A stretch of DNA of 64,000 nucleotides, from positions 1 to 64,000 of the forward strand of contig JANYHJ010000138.1 of NCBI GenBank assembly GCA_025359135.1, written 5' to 3'. Position numbers and translations under genes: made by a program. Source of the DNA: Gemmatimonadota bacterium. GTDB taxonomy: Bacteria; Gemmatimonadota; Gemmatimonadetes; Gemmatimonadales; Gemmatimonadaceae. Of the stretch, positions 34,632 to 44,493 are shown piece by piece (the stretch's first letter is position 1; each line of letters opens with the position of its first letter). Under the pieces are notes generated by a model. That model was given only the letters and a program-made list of their open reading frames with translations. It was not told the DNA's origin and did not search any database.

Positions 34632-35906
34632 ATGCGGATTCCGATCGAGAGCTACACGCTCGCCAACGGGCTTCGGGTGACCCTGAGTGAGGATCACCGC
34701 GCCCCCATCGTCGCCGTGAACCTCTGGTACCACGTGGGCTCGGCCAATGAGCGCGAGGGACGCACGGGCTTTGCCCACCTCTTCGAGCACATGCTTTTCC
34801 AGGGGAGCGAGCACGTGGGAGCCAACGAGCACTTCGAACTGGTGCAGCGCGCCGGCGGTACGCTCAACGGTTCGACTTGGCTCGAACGCACCAACTATTA
34901 CGAGACGGTGCCGAGCCACCATCTCGAGACGGCCCTGTGGCTCGAAGCGGACCGGATGGGCCGGCTGTTGCCGGCGATGACGCAGCAGAAGCTCGACACG
35001 CAGCGCAGCGTGGTGCAGAACGAGCGCCGTTGGAGCGTGGACAACCAGCCGTACGGCACCTGGTGGGAGCGCCTGCCCGCCCTCTGCTTCCCCGCGACAC
35101 ATCCGTTCCATCACTCGCTGATCGGCTCGTTCGCCGATCTCGACGCTGCGAGCCTTGATGACATCGCGGGATTCTTCGCCACGTACTACACGCCGGACAA
35201 TGCAGTCCTGACCGTGACCGGCGACTTCGACCGACTGGAGACGCGCGCGCTCATCGAGAAGCAGTTCGGGTCGATTGCGCGAGGGACGGGCCGGCCTTCG
35301 TTGCCGGACATGGCACTGCCGCCCACCTTCGGCAGCTGGCTGCGCGAAACGGTCGAAGACGACGTGATGGTGCCGCGCCTCTTTCTTGCGAGTCGTTCAC
35401 CCGTGTTAGGCACCGATGCCTACTACGCGGCAAGCCTCTGCGCGGCGGTGCTCGGCCTGCGGCGCGGCAGCCGGCTGCGGCGAGCGCTCGTACGCGATCA
35501 GGAAGTGGCGAGCGCGGTGAGCGTGAGCACGTGGGACCTGGCCAAGGGCGCGGACCTGTTCGTGGTGGATGTGACGGCGCGGCCCGGTGTGAGCGCGGCA
35601 CAGCTCGAGGCCGCGACGGCCGCGGAGCTCGACAGAGTGGTGGAGCTCGGCGTGACCGATGCGGAAGTCGCGCGCGTCGTGGCGCTGCTCGAGACCGATC
35701 TCGCGCTCGCGCTGGAGTCGGCGGGCGATCGTGCGGACAAGCTGAGCATGTTCGCCACCTTCTTCGAGGAGCCGGAGCGCGTGAACGCGGAACTCGAGCG
35801 CTACCGCGCCGTGACAACTCAGCAGGTGTCGGCGTTCGCGCGCGCGCGGCTTGGACGCGACAACCGGGCGAGCCTGATGTACGTGCCCAAGGCGGACGTC
35901 GCGTGA
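34632..35906 (+). CDS. M16 zinc peptidase, catalytic subunit
   Basis: The 424-residue protein is an M16 (pitrilysin/insulinase family) peptidase with the inverted zinc motif HLFEH (49-53) and the third ligand Glu131 in VVQNERRW. There is no signal peptide at this start; a TTG at 34578 is an alternative that would overlap the DUF218 stop. It is coupled by a GTGA overlap to a second M16 gene that lacks the metal site, forming a catalytic/non-catalytic pair like bacterial and mitochondrial processing peptidases. Confidence 0.92.
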   Translation: MRIPIESYTLANGLRVTLSEDHRAPIVAVNLWYHVGSANEREGRTGFAHLFEHMLFQGSEHVGANEHFELVQRAGGTLNGSTWLERTNYYETVPSHHLETALWLEADRMGRLLPAMTQQKLDTQRSVVQNERRWSVDNQPYGTWWERLPALCFPATHPFHHSLIGSFADLDAASLDDIAGFFATYYTPDNAVLTVTGDFDRLETRALIEKQFGSIARGTGRPSLPDMALPPTFGSWLRETVEDDVMVPRLFLASRSPVLGTDAYYAASLCAAVLGLRRGSRLRRALVRDQEVASAVSVSTWDLAKGADLFVVDVTARPGVSAAQLEAATAAELDRVVELGVTDAEVARVVALLETDLALALESAGDRADKLSMFATFFEEPERVNAELERYRAVTTQQVSAFARARLGRDNRASLMYVPKADVA

Positions 35907-37318
35907 ACGACCATCGGAAGGGCCTGCGCTTCGCGCAGCGCGACATGGTGCGCCCGCTGCCCGGCGTGGCGCGGCCGTACCATTTTCCGCGCTTCACGCG
36001 CAGCACGTTGCCGAACGGGATGACCGTGCTCGTGGCACCGGTGCACGACCTGCCACTCGTGACGCTGCACGCGCTGGTGGACGCGGGTGCGGCACACGAT
36101 CCGCTCGGACAGGAGGGCGTCGCGTTGCTTGCCACGGCGCTCCTGGGCGAGGGCACCGTCGCGCATGACGGCCCGGCGCTCGCCGACAAGTTCGAGCGCC
36201 TGGGCACCACACTCGAAGTCGGGGCCGACTGGGACTCGGCCTCACTCGAGTGCACGGGGATGCGCCACCGGTTCGACGCGCTCGTGGCGCTGCTCGCGGA
36301 GGTGCTCCGTACGCCGGGATTCGAAGCGCGCGAGGTCCAGCGTCTGCGCAACGAGCGATTGGCCGAGCTGCTGGAGCAGCGCACCGAACCGCGCGGACTC
36401 GCGGACGACATGTTCGCGCGGTTCGTGTACGCGGAGGCGGCGCGCTACGGCACGCCCGCCGGGGGGAGCGAACGCTCGGTGGCGGCGATCACGCGGGAGC
36501 AGATCGTCGCGTTCCACGCTGCGCGTTTCGCGCCCACGAGCACGACGCTGATCATCGCGGGTGACGTCGACGCCGACGCGGCGCTGCGCATGGTGGCGAC
36601 GCACTTTGGCGACTGGAGCGGGACGCCGCGTGCGACGGACGACGGCACCGCGCCCGACGTGGCCACTACGCGGGCGCGCGGCATCGACCTCGTGGCCAAG
36701 GCTGACGCGCCGCAGTCGGAAATCCGCGTGGGACACGTGGCGATTCCGCGCGCGCACCGTGAGTGGCTGCGCGTGCACGTGATGAACGCGATCCTGGGCG
36801 GGCTCTTCTCGTCGCGGATCAACCTGAACCTGCGCGAGCGGCACGCCTACACGTACGGGGCCTTCTCGTCGGTGGACCCGCGGCGAAACGCGGGCACCTT
36901 CGAGGTGGCGACGGCGGTCGAGTCGGAGGTGACGGTTCCGGCGATTCGCGAAATTCTCGCGGAAGTCACGCGCATGACGGAAGCCGAAGTGGGCGCGGAT
37001 GAGCTGACGTTGGCGACGGCGTACCTGGACGGCGTGTTCCCGATCCGCTACGAGACCACCGCGGCCGTGGCGGGGGCGTTGGCCAAGCTCGTGACCTTCA
37101 ATCTCGACGACGGCTACTACGACGCCTATCGCACGATGATCCGCGGGATGACGACCGTCGATGTCCTGTCAGGTGCGCGCACGGCGTTGCGTCCGGCTGA
37201 CCTCCGCATCGTGGTCGTGGGCGATCCGGCACGAGTGGCGGGTCCGCTCTCCGAGCTGTCGATGGGCCCGGTGCGGCTGTGGGACGCGACGGGTGCCGCG
37301 ATCAGCATGCCCAAATAA
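35903..37318 (+). CDS. M16-family protein, non-catalytic subunit
   Basis: The 471-residue M16 homologue starts at GTG 35903, overlapping the catalytic subunit's stop. Where zinc ligands should be it reads GVALLATALLGEG, so it cannot bind zinc. It keeps the substrate-binding Arg/Tyr region (NLRERHAYTYGAFS) of the second M16 domain. Together the two products should form a clamshell heterodimer that cuts small peptides. The frame is open far upstream, antisense-like, and is not used. Confidence 0.9.
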   Translation: MNDHRKGLRFAQRDMVRPLPGVARPYHFPRFTRSTLPNGMTVLVAPVHDLPLVTLHALVDAGAAHDPLGQEGVALLATALLGEGTVAHDGPALADKFERLGTTLEVGADWDSASLECTGMRHRFDALVALLAEVLRTPGFEAREVQRLRNERLAELLEQRTEPRGLADDMFARFVYAEAARYGTPAGGSERSVAAITREQIVAFHAARFAPTSTTLIIAGDVDADAALRMVATHFGDWSGTPRATDDGTAPDVATTRARGIDLVAKADAPQSEIRVGHVAIPRAHREWLRVHVMNAILGGLFSSRINLNLRERHAYTYGAFSSVDPRRNAGTFEVATAVESEVTVPAIREILAEVTRMTEAEVGADELTLATAYLDGVFPIRYETTAAVAGALAKLVTFNLDDGYYDAYRTMIRGMTTVDVLSGARTALRPADLRIVVVGDPARVAGPLSELSMGPVRLWDATGAAISMPK

Positions 37319-37345
37319 GAAGCTCAACTACTCAAATAGTAGAAC

Positions 37346-37903
37346 ATGGCGCCCATCGAACCCGGTCGCATCAGCTCGCGCCGCGCCTACTCGGGGCGCG
37401 TGATCTCGCTCGACGTCGACACGGTCCGCTTTCCAGACGGCAACACGGGTGAGCTCGAAATGGTGCGACATCCGGGAGCGAGCGCCATCGTGCCGTTTCT
37501 CAGCGATCCGGGCGGCGCGGACCCGCAGCTCCTGCTGCTCAAGCAGTACCGCTATGCCGCCGAGCAGGTGCTTTGGGAGGTGCCGGCCGGCCGCCTGGAT
37601 GCGGGCGAGACGCCGCTGGAGTGTGCCAAGCGGGAACTGCTGGAGGAGACGGGGTGCCGGGCCGAGCGGATGGAACACCTCTTCACCATGTATACCACGC
37701 CGGGATTCACCGACGAGAAGATCCACCTGTTCATGGCGGTCGGGCTCGCTACGGGTGAGGCCAGCCGCGAGGCGGACGAGTTCATCGAGCTCGAAACGGT
37801 ACCGCTTTCGAGGGCACTCGACATGATCGAAGAGGGCACGATCCAGGACGCGAAGACGGCGTTGGCGATCCTGTACGCGGCCGGATTTCGGGCAGCGCGT
37901 TGA
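37346..37903 (+). CDS. Nudix hydrolase, ADP-ribose pyrophosphatase-like
   Basis: The 185-residue protein has the full Nudix box GRLDAGETPLECAKRELLEETG (G-x5-E-x7-RE-x2-EE-x-G). The preceding WEVPAG and following MYTTPGFTDEKIHLFMA match the ADP-ribose pyrophosphatase group. It cleaves nucleoside diphosphate derivatives. It follows the M16 pair after 27 bp. Substrate is inferred from the surrounding motifs. Confidence 0.88.
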   Translation: MAPIEPGRISSRRAYSGRVISLDVDTVRFPDGNTGELEMVRHPGASAIVPFLSDPGGADPQLLLLKQYRYAAEQVLWEVPAGRLDAGETPLECAKRELLEETGCRAERMEHLFTMYTTPGFTDEKIHLFMAVGLATGEASREADEFIELETVPLSRALDMIEEGTIQDAKTALAILYAAGFRAAR

Positions 37904-38156
37904 GCAGCTCAGTCTGTCCTCATTCCGGAAACAGCGACCTGAAAAGAGGACGATTTGCTCTGGGATCGGCCCTATCTTCGATGGATGTCAGTCGTTCAAA
38001 CAACTACCAATCAACGAGTTATGACTAGGTAGGCAGTTCGCGAGAGTTAGGCACGGTCCGTGCTTTACTTAGGGGTGAAGACACCTCCGAATGACCGGGG
38101 TGTCTGGTGGCCAGTCCAGCTGGGCTGACTACGACCCCAGGTCAGGAGCCCCCGCC

Positions 38157-38792
38157 ATGCGAGACGCCGCTCTCAAGCTGCACACGATGCCTGCCGCGCC
38201 CTCGCGACCGGACGTGGCCGCAACGGACGACGCGGAGCTGGTGCGCGTATTCCTCGCCGGCGACGAGCGCGCCTTCAGCGAGATCGTGACGCGCTACCAG
38301 GCGCGCCTGCTGAACTTCATCTACCGGACCATCGGTGACCGCGAGCGCGCCGAGGACCTCGTCCAGGAGGTCTTCATTCGGGTGTACCGCCACCTAGCGC
38401 GCTTCGACCAGACGAAGAAGTTCTCGACGTGGATCTACACGATCGCGTCGAACCTGGCGAAGAACGAGCTGCGCAATCGCTCGCGCAATCCGCTGGTGCT
38501 GTTCCAGACGCTGACGCAGGGCTGGGACGACGAAGAGCGCCCCCTCGAGTTCGAGGATCCCGACGCTCGTCCGGATGACCAATTCCGCAAGCGCCACCTG
38601 CGCGAGCTGATCGACAAGTTCGTGGGCCAGCTGCCGACGCATCATCGCGAGGTGTTCGTGTTGCGCGAACTCGAGGGCAAGAGCTACGAGGAGATTGCGG
38701 AGATCACCTCGTGCAACCTCGGCACTGTGAAGTCGCGCCTGAATCGCGCGCGCACGAGCTTCGCGGCCCTCATCGGACCGTCGCTGACGTAG
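38157..38792 (+). CDS. ECF-type RNA polymerase sigma factor
   Basis: The 211-residue protein has region 2 (FSEIVTRYQARLLNFIYRTIGDRERAEDLVQEVFIRVYRHLARF...FSTWIYTIASNLAKNELR) and region 4 (LPTHHREVFVLRELEGKSYEEIAEITSCNLGTVKSRLNRARTSF), the minimal ECF/RpoE layout. ATG 38157 is favoured; ATG 38091 is also in frame. An anti-sigma-like gene follows at 39096 after an unusual 303-bp gap. Confidence 0.93.
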   Translation: MRDAALKLHTMPAAPSRPDVAATDDAELVRVFLAGDERAFSEIVTRYQARLLNFIYRTIGDRERAEDLVQEVFIRVYRHLARFDQTKKFSTWIYTIASNLAKNELRNRSRNPLVLFQTLTQGWDDEERPLEFEDPDARPDDQFRKRHLRELIDKFVGQLPTHHREVFVLRELEGKSYEEIAEITSCNLGTVKSRLNRARTSFAALIGPSLT

Positions 38793-39095
38793 AGGCACGT
38801 CAATGGCTGCGGGCGCCCGCCGGCCCGCCGCGAGAACGCCGGGGCGGACGAGACCGGCTGCTTCGGCGTTCTTGTGCAGGAACAGGCTTCACGTCTCACA
38901 ACCTTTACAGCGGCCAATCTATTGTTATTTAAACAAGTTAGCGCTGCTTCAACCCACAAAAGGTCGTGAAACAGTTGTTCCGTATCGGCGCACCGCCGCG
39001 CGCGTGACGCGGGACTCGATGTCGCTTCGGAGTGAGGGCCGCGCGGCCAGCGTGGATCGCCTCGGGTTGAGCGCCGGAACTGGAATACCGGCACC
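38793..39095. other. 303-bp spacer between the sigma and anti-sigma-like genes
   Basis: No gene is convincing here; a 102-codon plus-strand ORF (38803-39111) looks random. The stretch 38895-38985 is much richer in A/T than its surroundings (for example TTGTTATTTAAACAAG near 38920) and probably holds a separate promoter for the downstream gene. No terminator hairpin was seen. Confidence 0.5.
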
Positions 39096-39695
39096 GTGTA
39101 CTGGTTGCTGACCATGGCCCTCCTCGACCCGATCACTTGTCGCCGGTTTCGCGCCCAACACGCGGCGTGGGTCGATCTCGAGACGGACCGCGACGTGTCG
39201 CTCGAGATGGAGCGCCACGTGGTCGGATGCCTGGTGTGTGCGAAGGTCGACACGGGAGTACGGCGAGCTCTGTTGGTAGCGCGCAATCTCCCGGAGGTGC
39301 GCCCCTCGGCCGATTTTCAGGCATCGCTCGAGCGGCGGCTCGCGGTCGAGCGAATGGCGCGGCGTGCTTCGGCATCGCGTCACCGCCCACCGACAGCGCG
39401 CGCTGTCGCGGCCCTTGCTGCGAGCCTGATCGCGATGGCGTGGCTCGCCGAGCGGCGCCCAGCGACAGGCGTGCCGGCGGGCCTCGTCGCGTCGGCGGAG
39501 GTGATGGCGGAGATCCCGGCATTGCCGCGCCCCATGGTGCTGTCGGCGCCGCTGCGCGACGTGTCGGCCGTGCGCGTCGTGAGCGTCCAACGCGCCTCGG
39601 AGCCAGGGTGGATGCCAAGCCCGCCCGAGCAGCAGCCGACCGTGTTCGCGTCGGCGGTCGTGCCCGTGAGCTACGGAGCGTTGATCGGCCGGTAG
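39096..39695 (+). CDS. Putative anti-sigma factor with zinc-binding HxxxCxxC
   Basis: The 199-residue product has an N-terminal H41-VVG-C45-LV-C48, the ZAS-type zinc motif, followed by a basic stretch and one transmembrane helix (about 100-118, AVAALAASLIAMAWLA). A short outer domain follows, ending in VPVSYGALIGR. This layout fits an anti-sigma factor for the ECF sigma upstream. GTG 39096 or ATG 39114 could be the start. The large gap from the sigma gene means separate transcription is possible. Confidence 0.7.
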   Translation: MYWLLTMALLDPITCRRFRAQHAAWVDLETDRDVSLEMERHVVGCLVCAKVDTGVRRALLVARNLPEVRPSADFQASLERRLAVERMARRASASRHRPPTARAVAALAASLIAMAWLAERRPATGVPAGLVASAEVMAEIPALPRPMVLSAPLRDVSAVRVVSVQRASEPGWMPSPPEQQPTVFASAVVPVSYGALIGR

Positions 39696-39837
39696 GCGGC
39701 GAGGCGTGACACGCCCACGGCGCGCGCAGCTGAATTCGCAGCATGACCCTCGGCAGAGGGAACCGTGGTCGCGCGAGCGACATGGGCTACACATCGCGCC
39801 GGGCACCGCCTGCGACCGCGGGCTAAATTTGACGTCG

Positions 39838-40899
39838 ATGAGTGCCGCCGCCGACAGGTCCCAGAAGAAACTCGCCGACGCGATCACGGACGGACGATTT
39901 CCGCGCGCGTACCTGTTGCATGGCGCGGATGACTTCCGGAAGGACGAGGCGCTCAAGCGGCTGCTTGGCGTGGCGGTCGAGGCGGCCACGCGCGACTTCA
40001 ACCTCGACGTGCGACGCGGCGGTGAGGTCGACGCCGAAGCGATCGGTTCGTTGTTGTCAACGCCACCCATGATGGCGGCACGGCGGGTCGTCGTGCTGAA
40101 GGATCCCGAGTCGCTCAAGAAGCCGGCGCGCGAAGCGCTCGATCAGTGGCTCGCGAAGCCGGCGCCCGACGTGCTGTTGATCCTCGTTGCGCCCGCTGGT
40201 GCAAAGACGGACAAGAAGCTGGTCGACGCGACGGAAGACGTCACCTTCGACCTGCTCGACGGTGACAAGATCGGGCCCTGGGTGACCAAGCACGCCAAGG
40301 GGCATGGCGCGGAGATCACGACGGAGGCGGTGACGCTGCTGCTGGCCGCCGTGGGCAACGATCCCGGCGCGATCGCGATGGAGCTCGACAAGCTGGCTTC
40401 GTTCACGAACGGGGCGGCGATCGACGAGGCCGCGGTGTCGGAGATGGTGGGAATCCGACGCGGCGAGACGCTGGGCGACTTGCTCGACTGCGTGGGACGG
40501 AAGGAGACAGCGCGTGCGCTTGCGCTCGTGGAGCAGGTACTCACGCAGCCAAAGCTGACGGGGGTGCAGGTGGTGATGGCGCTCGCGACGCAGATGCTGG
40601 CACTCGCGTGGGGCCGTGCACGGCGCGAGGCCGGGCTGGGCGCCCCGCAACTCGAGCGCGCGTACTGGGACCTGCTCAAGGGAAGCGGGGCGTACACGGG
40701 GCGCCCATGGAATGACGCCGTGAATGCGTGGGGCAACGTGACGATGAAGTGGTCGCTGCCGGAGCTCGATCGCGCCATCGATGCACTGCTCGCGGCAGAC
40801 CTCGCCCTCAAGGACACGAAAGTCTCGAGCGTCGAGCAGATCGTGTCGTCGGCGATCCTCGCGATCGGCGCCGCGACCGGCACCCGGCGGGCCGCGTGA
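39838..40899 (+). CDS. holA: DNA polymerase III delta subunit
   Basis: The 353-residue protein matches HolA: RAYLLHGADDFRKDEALKRLL (degenerate Walker region), a middle with VVVLKDPE and LLILVAPAGAKTDKKL, VGNDPGAIAMELDKLASF and the C-terminal helical collar with LLKGSGAYTGRPWNDA. Delta opens the DnaN clamp in the clamp loader. A TAAATT 8 nt before ATG 39838 suggests a leaderless mRNA. The stop overlaps the SPOR gene. Confidence 0.92.
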   Translation: MSAAADRSQKKLADAITDGRFPRAYLLHGADDFRKDEALKRLLGVAVEAATRDFNLDVRRGGEVDAEAIGSLLSTPPMMAARRVVVLKDPESLKKPAREALDQWLAKPAPDVLLILVAPAGAKTDKKLVDATEDVTFDLLDGDKIGPWVTKHAKGHGAEITTEAVTLLLAAVGNDPGAIAMELDKLASFTNGAAIDEAAVSEMVGIRRGETLGDLLDCVGRKETARALALVEQVLTQPKLTGVQVVMALATQMLALAWGRARREAGLGAPQLERAYWDLLKGSGAYTGRPWNDAVNAWGNVTMKWSLPELDRAIDALLAADLALKDTKVSSVEQIVSSAILAIGAATGTRRAA

Positions 40900-41834
40900 G
40901 GACGCGCGCGCTTCTCCGCCTCTGGGAGCTGGGCGCAATCGGCGCAATCGCGTTCGCCGTGCCGACGCTGCATGCGCAGGCTGCGGCGCCCACGGACTCG
41001 GTGCTCAAGCGGGCACAGCGCCTGGTGGCGGACGGCCAAGGTGCGGCAGGGCGCGCGCTCGTCGACACGGTTGTGGCACAGGCGGCCGCGCAACCAGCGC
41101 GACTCGCGGAGGCGCTCTTCTGGCGCGCCGCGCTGGCCGAGCAGGCCGCGAGCGCTGAGAAGGACTATCAGCGCGTGACGGTGGAACATGCACTCTCGCC
41201 GTGGTCGGGGGAGGCGCTGCTGCGCCTCGGACAACTCGCCTACGCACGTGGCGAGCGCACGGCCGCACTGCGGGCGTTCGAGCGACTCGTGGTGGAACAG
41301 GCGGAAACTCCGATCGCGCCGGTGGGGCTCTTCTGGAAGGGGCGCGTGCTGCTCGAACAGGGCGAGACCGGTGTGGCGTGCGAAGCGCTGCGCGAGGCGA
41401 ACCGACGTGCGGCGCCCAGCGCGCTCGAGCTCCGCAATCAGGTGGAGTTCTACGCGCAACGGTGTCGCGATGTCGCGCCCGCAGCAGCGGCCCCGCCTTC
41501 CGCAACTATGCCGGCGCCAATTCCGGCCGCGACGGCCGCGACCGCGGCGACGACAGGCACCGTACCACCAGCGGTTGCCGACAAGACGATGACGAAGTCG
41601 CCCAAGTCGACCTGGTTTTTGCAAGTGAGTGCCCACCAGAAGCGCGCTGATGCCGAGAAGGCGGCGCGTACGCTCGTGAACCGCGGCTATGCCGCGCGCG
41701 TGGATGGCACGAGTGCGCCCTTTCGCGTGCGCATCGGAGGTTACGCGAGCGAGGCCGACGCGACGAAGGACCAGGTGCGCGCAAAGAAGAAGGGGCTCAA
41801 GGGCGTGCGTGTGGTGAAGGTGGAGGCGCCGTGA
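40896..41834 (+). CDS. SPOR-domain protein with TPR-like repeats
   Basis: The 312-residue product has a signal-like N-terminus ending LHAQA, a TPR-like middle (AEALFWRAALAEQ, EALLRLGQLAYARGE, GLFWKGRVLLEQGE), an Ala/Pro linker and a C-terminal SPOR domain (WFLQVSAHQKRADAEKAARTL...VRIGGYASEADA). SPOR domains bind denuded peptidoglycan at division sites. GTG 40896 overlaps the holA stop, and its stop overlaps the mutS start. Confidence 0.88.
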   Translation: MRTRALLRLWELGAIGAIAFAVPTLHAQAAAPTDSVLKRAQRLVADGQGAAGRALVDTVVAQAAAQPARLAEALFWRAALAEQAASAEKDYQRVTVEHALSPWSGEALLRLGQLAYARGERTAALRAFERLVVEQAETPIAPVGLFWKGRVLLEQGETGVACEALREANRRAAPSALELRNQVEFYAQRCRDVAPAAAAPPSATMPAPIPAATAATAATTGTVPPAVADKTMTKSPKSTWFLQVSAHQKRADAEKAARTLVNRGYAARVDGTSAPFRVRIGGYASEADATKDQVRAKKKGLKGVRVVKVEAP

Positions 41835-44458
41835 GCGGAGCGACGGACACCACCACCCCGCTCATGCAGCAATACCGGGAGATCAAGTCGCAGCACCAGG
41901 ACGCGATTCTCCTGTTCCGCATGGGCGACTTCTACGAAATGTTCTACGAGGACGCGCAGGTGGCGTCGCGCGTGCTGGGCCTGACGCTAACGTCGCGCAA
42001 CAACGGTGGCGCCGCGGAAGTGCCGCTTGCCGGCGTGCCGGTGAAGGCGGTGACCGAGTACCTACGACGACTCGTGCAGGCGGGCTTCCGCGTCTCGATC
42101 TGCGAACAGATCGAGGACCCGAAACTGGCCAAGGGGATCGTGAAGCGCGCGGTGATCGAGACGATCACGCCGGGCGCGGCGATGAGCGATGACCTGCTCG
42201 ATGCCGGGCGCAACAACTGGCTGTGCGCGGTCCACGCGCCGCCGGGGTGCGCGTCGATCGGGTTTGCCGCCGCCGACCTGTCGACGGGTGAGTTCCGGTT
42301 ATCGGTGATGCCGGCCACGTCGCTCGACGTGACGCTGGGACGCTTCACGCCGCGCGAGCTGCTCGTGGCGCGCGGCGGTGCGTGGCCTCCGCAGCCGGTG
42401 CCGTCGATGCCGGAGCGGGCGCTGGTGACGGAGCGCGACGGGTGGGAGTTCGACCCCGCGCTCGCGGCCGACGATCTGGCGCGACAGTTCAGCGTGCGCG
42501 GTCTCGAGGGATTCGGGCTCGAACGCGCCGACGACGTGGCGGTGGGCGCGGCGGGGGCGCTGCTGCGCTACCTGCGCGCGCTGCAGCCCGGCGGCCTGCC
42601 CCATCTCGCGCGCCCGGTGCTCGAGCGCACGGGATCGCAGATGCCGCTCGACGAGATGACGCGGCGCAATCTCGAGCTGGTCGAGTCGATGCAGGGGGGC
42701 GGCACGAACGGCACGCTGCTCGAGGTGCTCGACCGCACGACGACGCCCATGGGAGCGCGCCTGCTCCGACAGTGGTTGCTCGCGCCGTTGCTCGAGCGCG
42801 ACGCGATCGAGGCGCGCCTCGAGGCGGTGAGCGCGCTCGTGCACGAGGCGATCGCGCGCGAAGCGCTGCGCGAAGCGCTGGACGGCGTGCGGGACGTGGA
42901 GCGGCTCGCCGGGAAATGTGCGGCGGGACGCGCCAATCCGCGCGACACGCGTGCGCTCGGCGATTCCCTTGCGCGGTTGCCGGCGGTGCAGTCGGCGCTG
43001 GCGCGCTTGCGTGCGGTCGGCGTGCTCGCACCGATCGCCGCGGCGTGGGATTCGTGCGACGCGCTTGCCGCGCGCATTGCGTCGACACTCGTGACGCGAC
43101 CGCCGGTGGCGGTGGGCGACGAGGAGGACACGATTGCGGCCGGTGTCGACGCCGATCTCGACGCGCTGCGTGCGCTTCGCACGGGCGGCACGGACGCGAT
43201 TGCGGCCATCCAGCTCGCGGAGCGGGAGCGGACGGGGATCAACTCGCTCAAGGTCGGCTACAATCGCGTCTTCGGCTACTTCATCGAGGTGACGAACGCG
43301 AACCGACACCTGGTGCCTGAGGACTATCAGCGCCGCCAGACGCTGACGGGCGCCGAGCGCTACGTGACGCCGGCGCTCAAGGCCCACGAGGAGCAGGTGT
43401 TCAACGCCACGGAGCAGATCGCGGCGCGGGAGCGCGCGCTGTTCGAGGCGCTGCGGGCCGAGGCGGGAGCGGCGATCGGCCGGCTGCAGACGGTGGCGCA
43501 GGCCGTGGCGACGCTGGACGTGCTGGCCTCGCTGGCGGAGACGGCGGTGGCGGAGGGGTACTGCCGACCGACAGTGACACCCGACTTCGGGCTCGTGATC
43601 ACGGCGGGGCGGCACCCGGTCGTGGAGCGGATGATGCCGCGGGAGCGGTTCATCCCGAATGACGTGTCGTTGACGGCGGACGCGCGGGTGATCGTGCTGA
43701 CCGGGCCGAACATGGCCGGGAAAAGTACCATTCTGCGACAAATTGGCCTGATCGTGCTGATGGCGCAGGCCGGGAGCTGGGTGCCGGCGACGACGGCGAC
43801 GATCGGGATCGCGGACCGTGTCTTCACGCGGGTGGGGGCGAGCGACCAGCTGGCGCGCGGGCAGAGCACGTTCATGGTGGAGATGGCGGAGACGAGCGCC
43901 ATCCTGCACGGGGCGACGGCGCGGAGCCTGATCCTGCTGGACGAGATCGGGCGCGGCACGAGCACGTACGACGGCGTCTCGATCGCGTGGAGCGTGACGG
44001 AACATCTGCACGACGTGACGGGGGCCCGCTGCGTGTTCGCGACGCACTATCACGAGTTGGTGCAGCTGGCCGACGAATTAGGTGCAGTTCGCAACTATAA
44101 CGTGGCCGTGCGCGAGACCGGCGACCAGGTGCTCTTCCTGCACCGGCTGCAGCCCGGTGGCGCGGGCCGCAGCTACGGCATCGAGGTGGGACGGCTCGCG
44201 GGGTTGCCGCCCGCCGTGATCGCGCGCGCGAAGCAGGTGCTGGCGCTGCTCGAGGGCGAGGCGCTCGTGCCGGCACTCGCGGGGCATGCGCCACTGCGCC
44301 GGCCGGTCGCAGCGGCGGACCAACTGCCGCTCTTCGGGGGCGCGCCGAATCCCGTGGTGGAACGGCTGGCCGCGATCGACGCGAACGCGGTGACGCCCCT
44401 CGACGCGCTGCGTCTCCTCGATGAACTCGCTCGCGCCGCCCGCGGGAGCGGCGTGTAA
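41831..44458 (+). CDS. mutS: DNA mismatch repair protein MutS
   Basis: The 875-residue protein has the mismatch-reading Phe-x-Glu (LLFRMGDFYEMFYED near residue 30), connector, core and clamp domains (NSLKVGYNRVFGYFIEVT), and the ATPase: Walker A TGPNMAGKSTILRQ, signature STFMVEMAET, Walker B LILLDEIGRGTSTYDG, and the late CVFATHYHEL. It finds mispairs and calls MutL; no mutL is in the window. GTG 41831 overlaps the preceding stop. Confidence 0.97.
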   Translation: MSGATDTTTPLMQQYREIKSQHQDAILLFRMGDFYEMFYEDAQVASRVLGLTLTSRNNGGAAEVPLAGVPVKAVTEYLRRLVQAGFRVSICEQIEDPKLAKGIVKRAVIETITPGAAMSDDLLDAGRNNWLCAVHAPPGCASIGFAAADLSTGEFRLSVMPATSLDVTLGRFTPRELLVARGGAWPPQPVPSMPERALVTERDGWEFDPALAADDLARQFSVRGLEGFGLERADDVAVGAAGALLRYLRALQPGGLPHLARPVLERTGSQMPLDEMTRRNLELVESMQGGGTNGTLLEVLDRTTTPMGARLLRQWLLAPLLERDAIEARLEAVSALVHEAIAREALREALDGVRDVERLAGKCAAGRANPRDTRALGDSLARLPAVQSALARLRAVGVLAPIAAAWDSCDALAARIASTLVTRPPVAVGDEEDTIAAGVDADLDALRALRTGGTDAIAAIQLAERERTGINSLKVGYNRVFGYFIEVTNANRHLVPEDYQRRQTLTGAERYVTPALKAHEEQVFNATEQIAARERALFEALRAEAGAAIGRLQTVAQAVATLDVLASLAETAVAEGYCRPTVTPDFGLVITAGRHPVVERMMPRERFIPNDVSLTADARVIVLTGPNMAGKSTILRQIGLIVLMAQAGSWVPATTATIGIADRVFTRVGASDQLARGQSTFMVEMAETSAILHGATARSLILLDEIGRGTSTYDGVSIAWSVTEHLHDVTGARCVFATHYHELVQLADELGAVRNYNVAVRETGDQVLFLHRLQPGGAGRSYGIEVGRLAGLPPAVIARAKQVLALLEGEALVPALAGHAPLRRPVAAADQLPLFGGAPNPVVERLAAIDANAVTPLDALRLLDELARAARGSGV

Positions 44459-44493
44459 CTTTCGTCGTCACCTCCTTCAAGCCACAACGCGCC

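Noticed and set aside
38803-39111. 102-codon ORF in the sigma/anti-sigma gap
   Set aside because: Composition looks random, no ribosome site or motif, and it overlaps the next gene.
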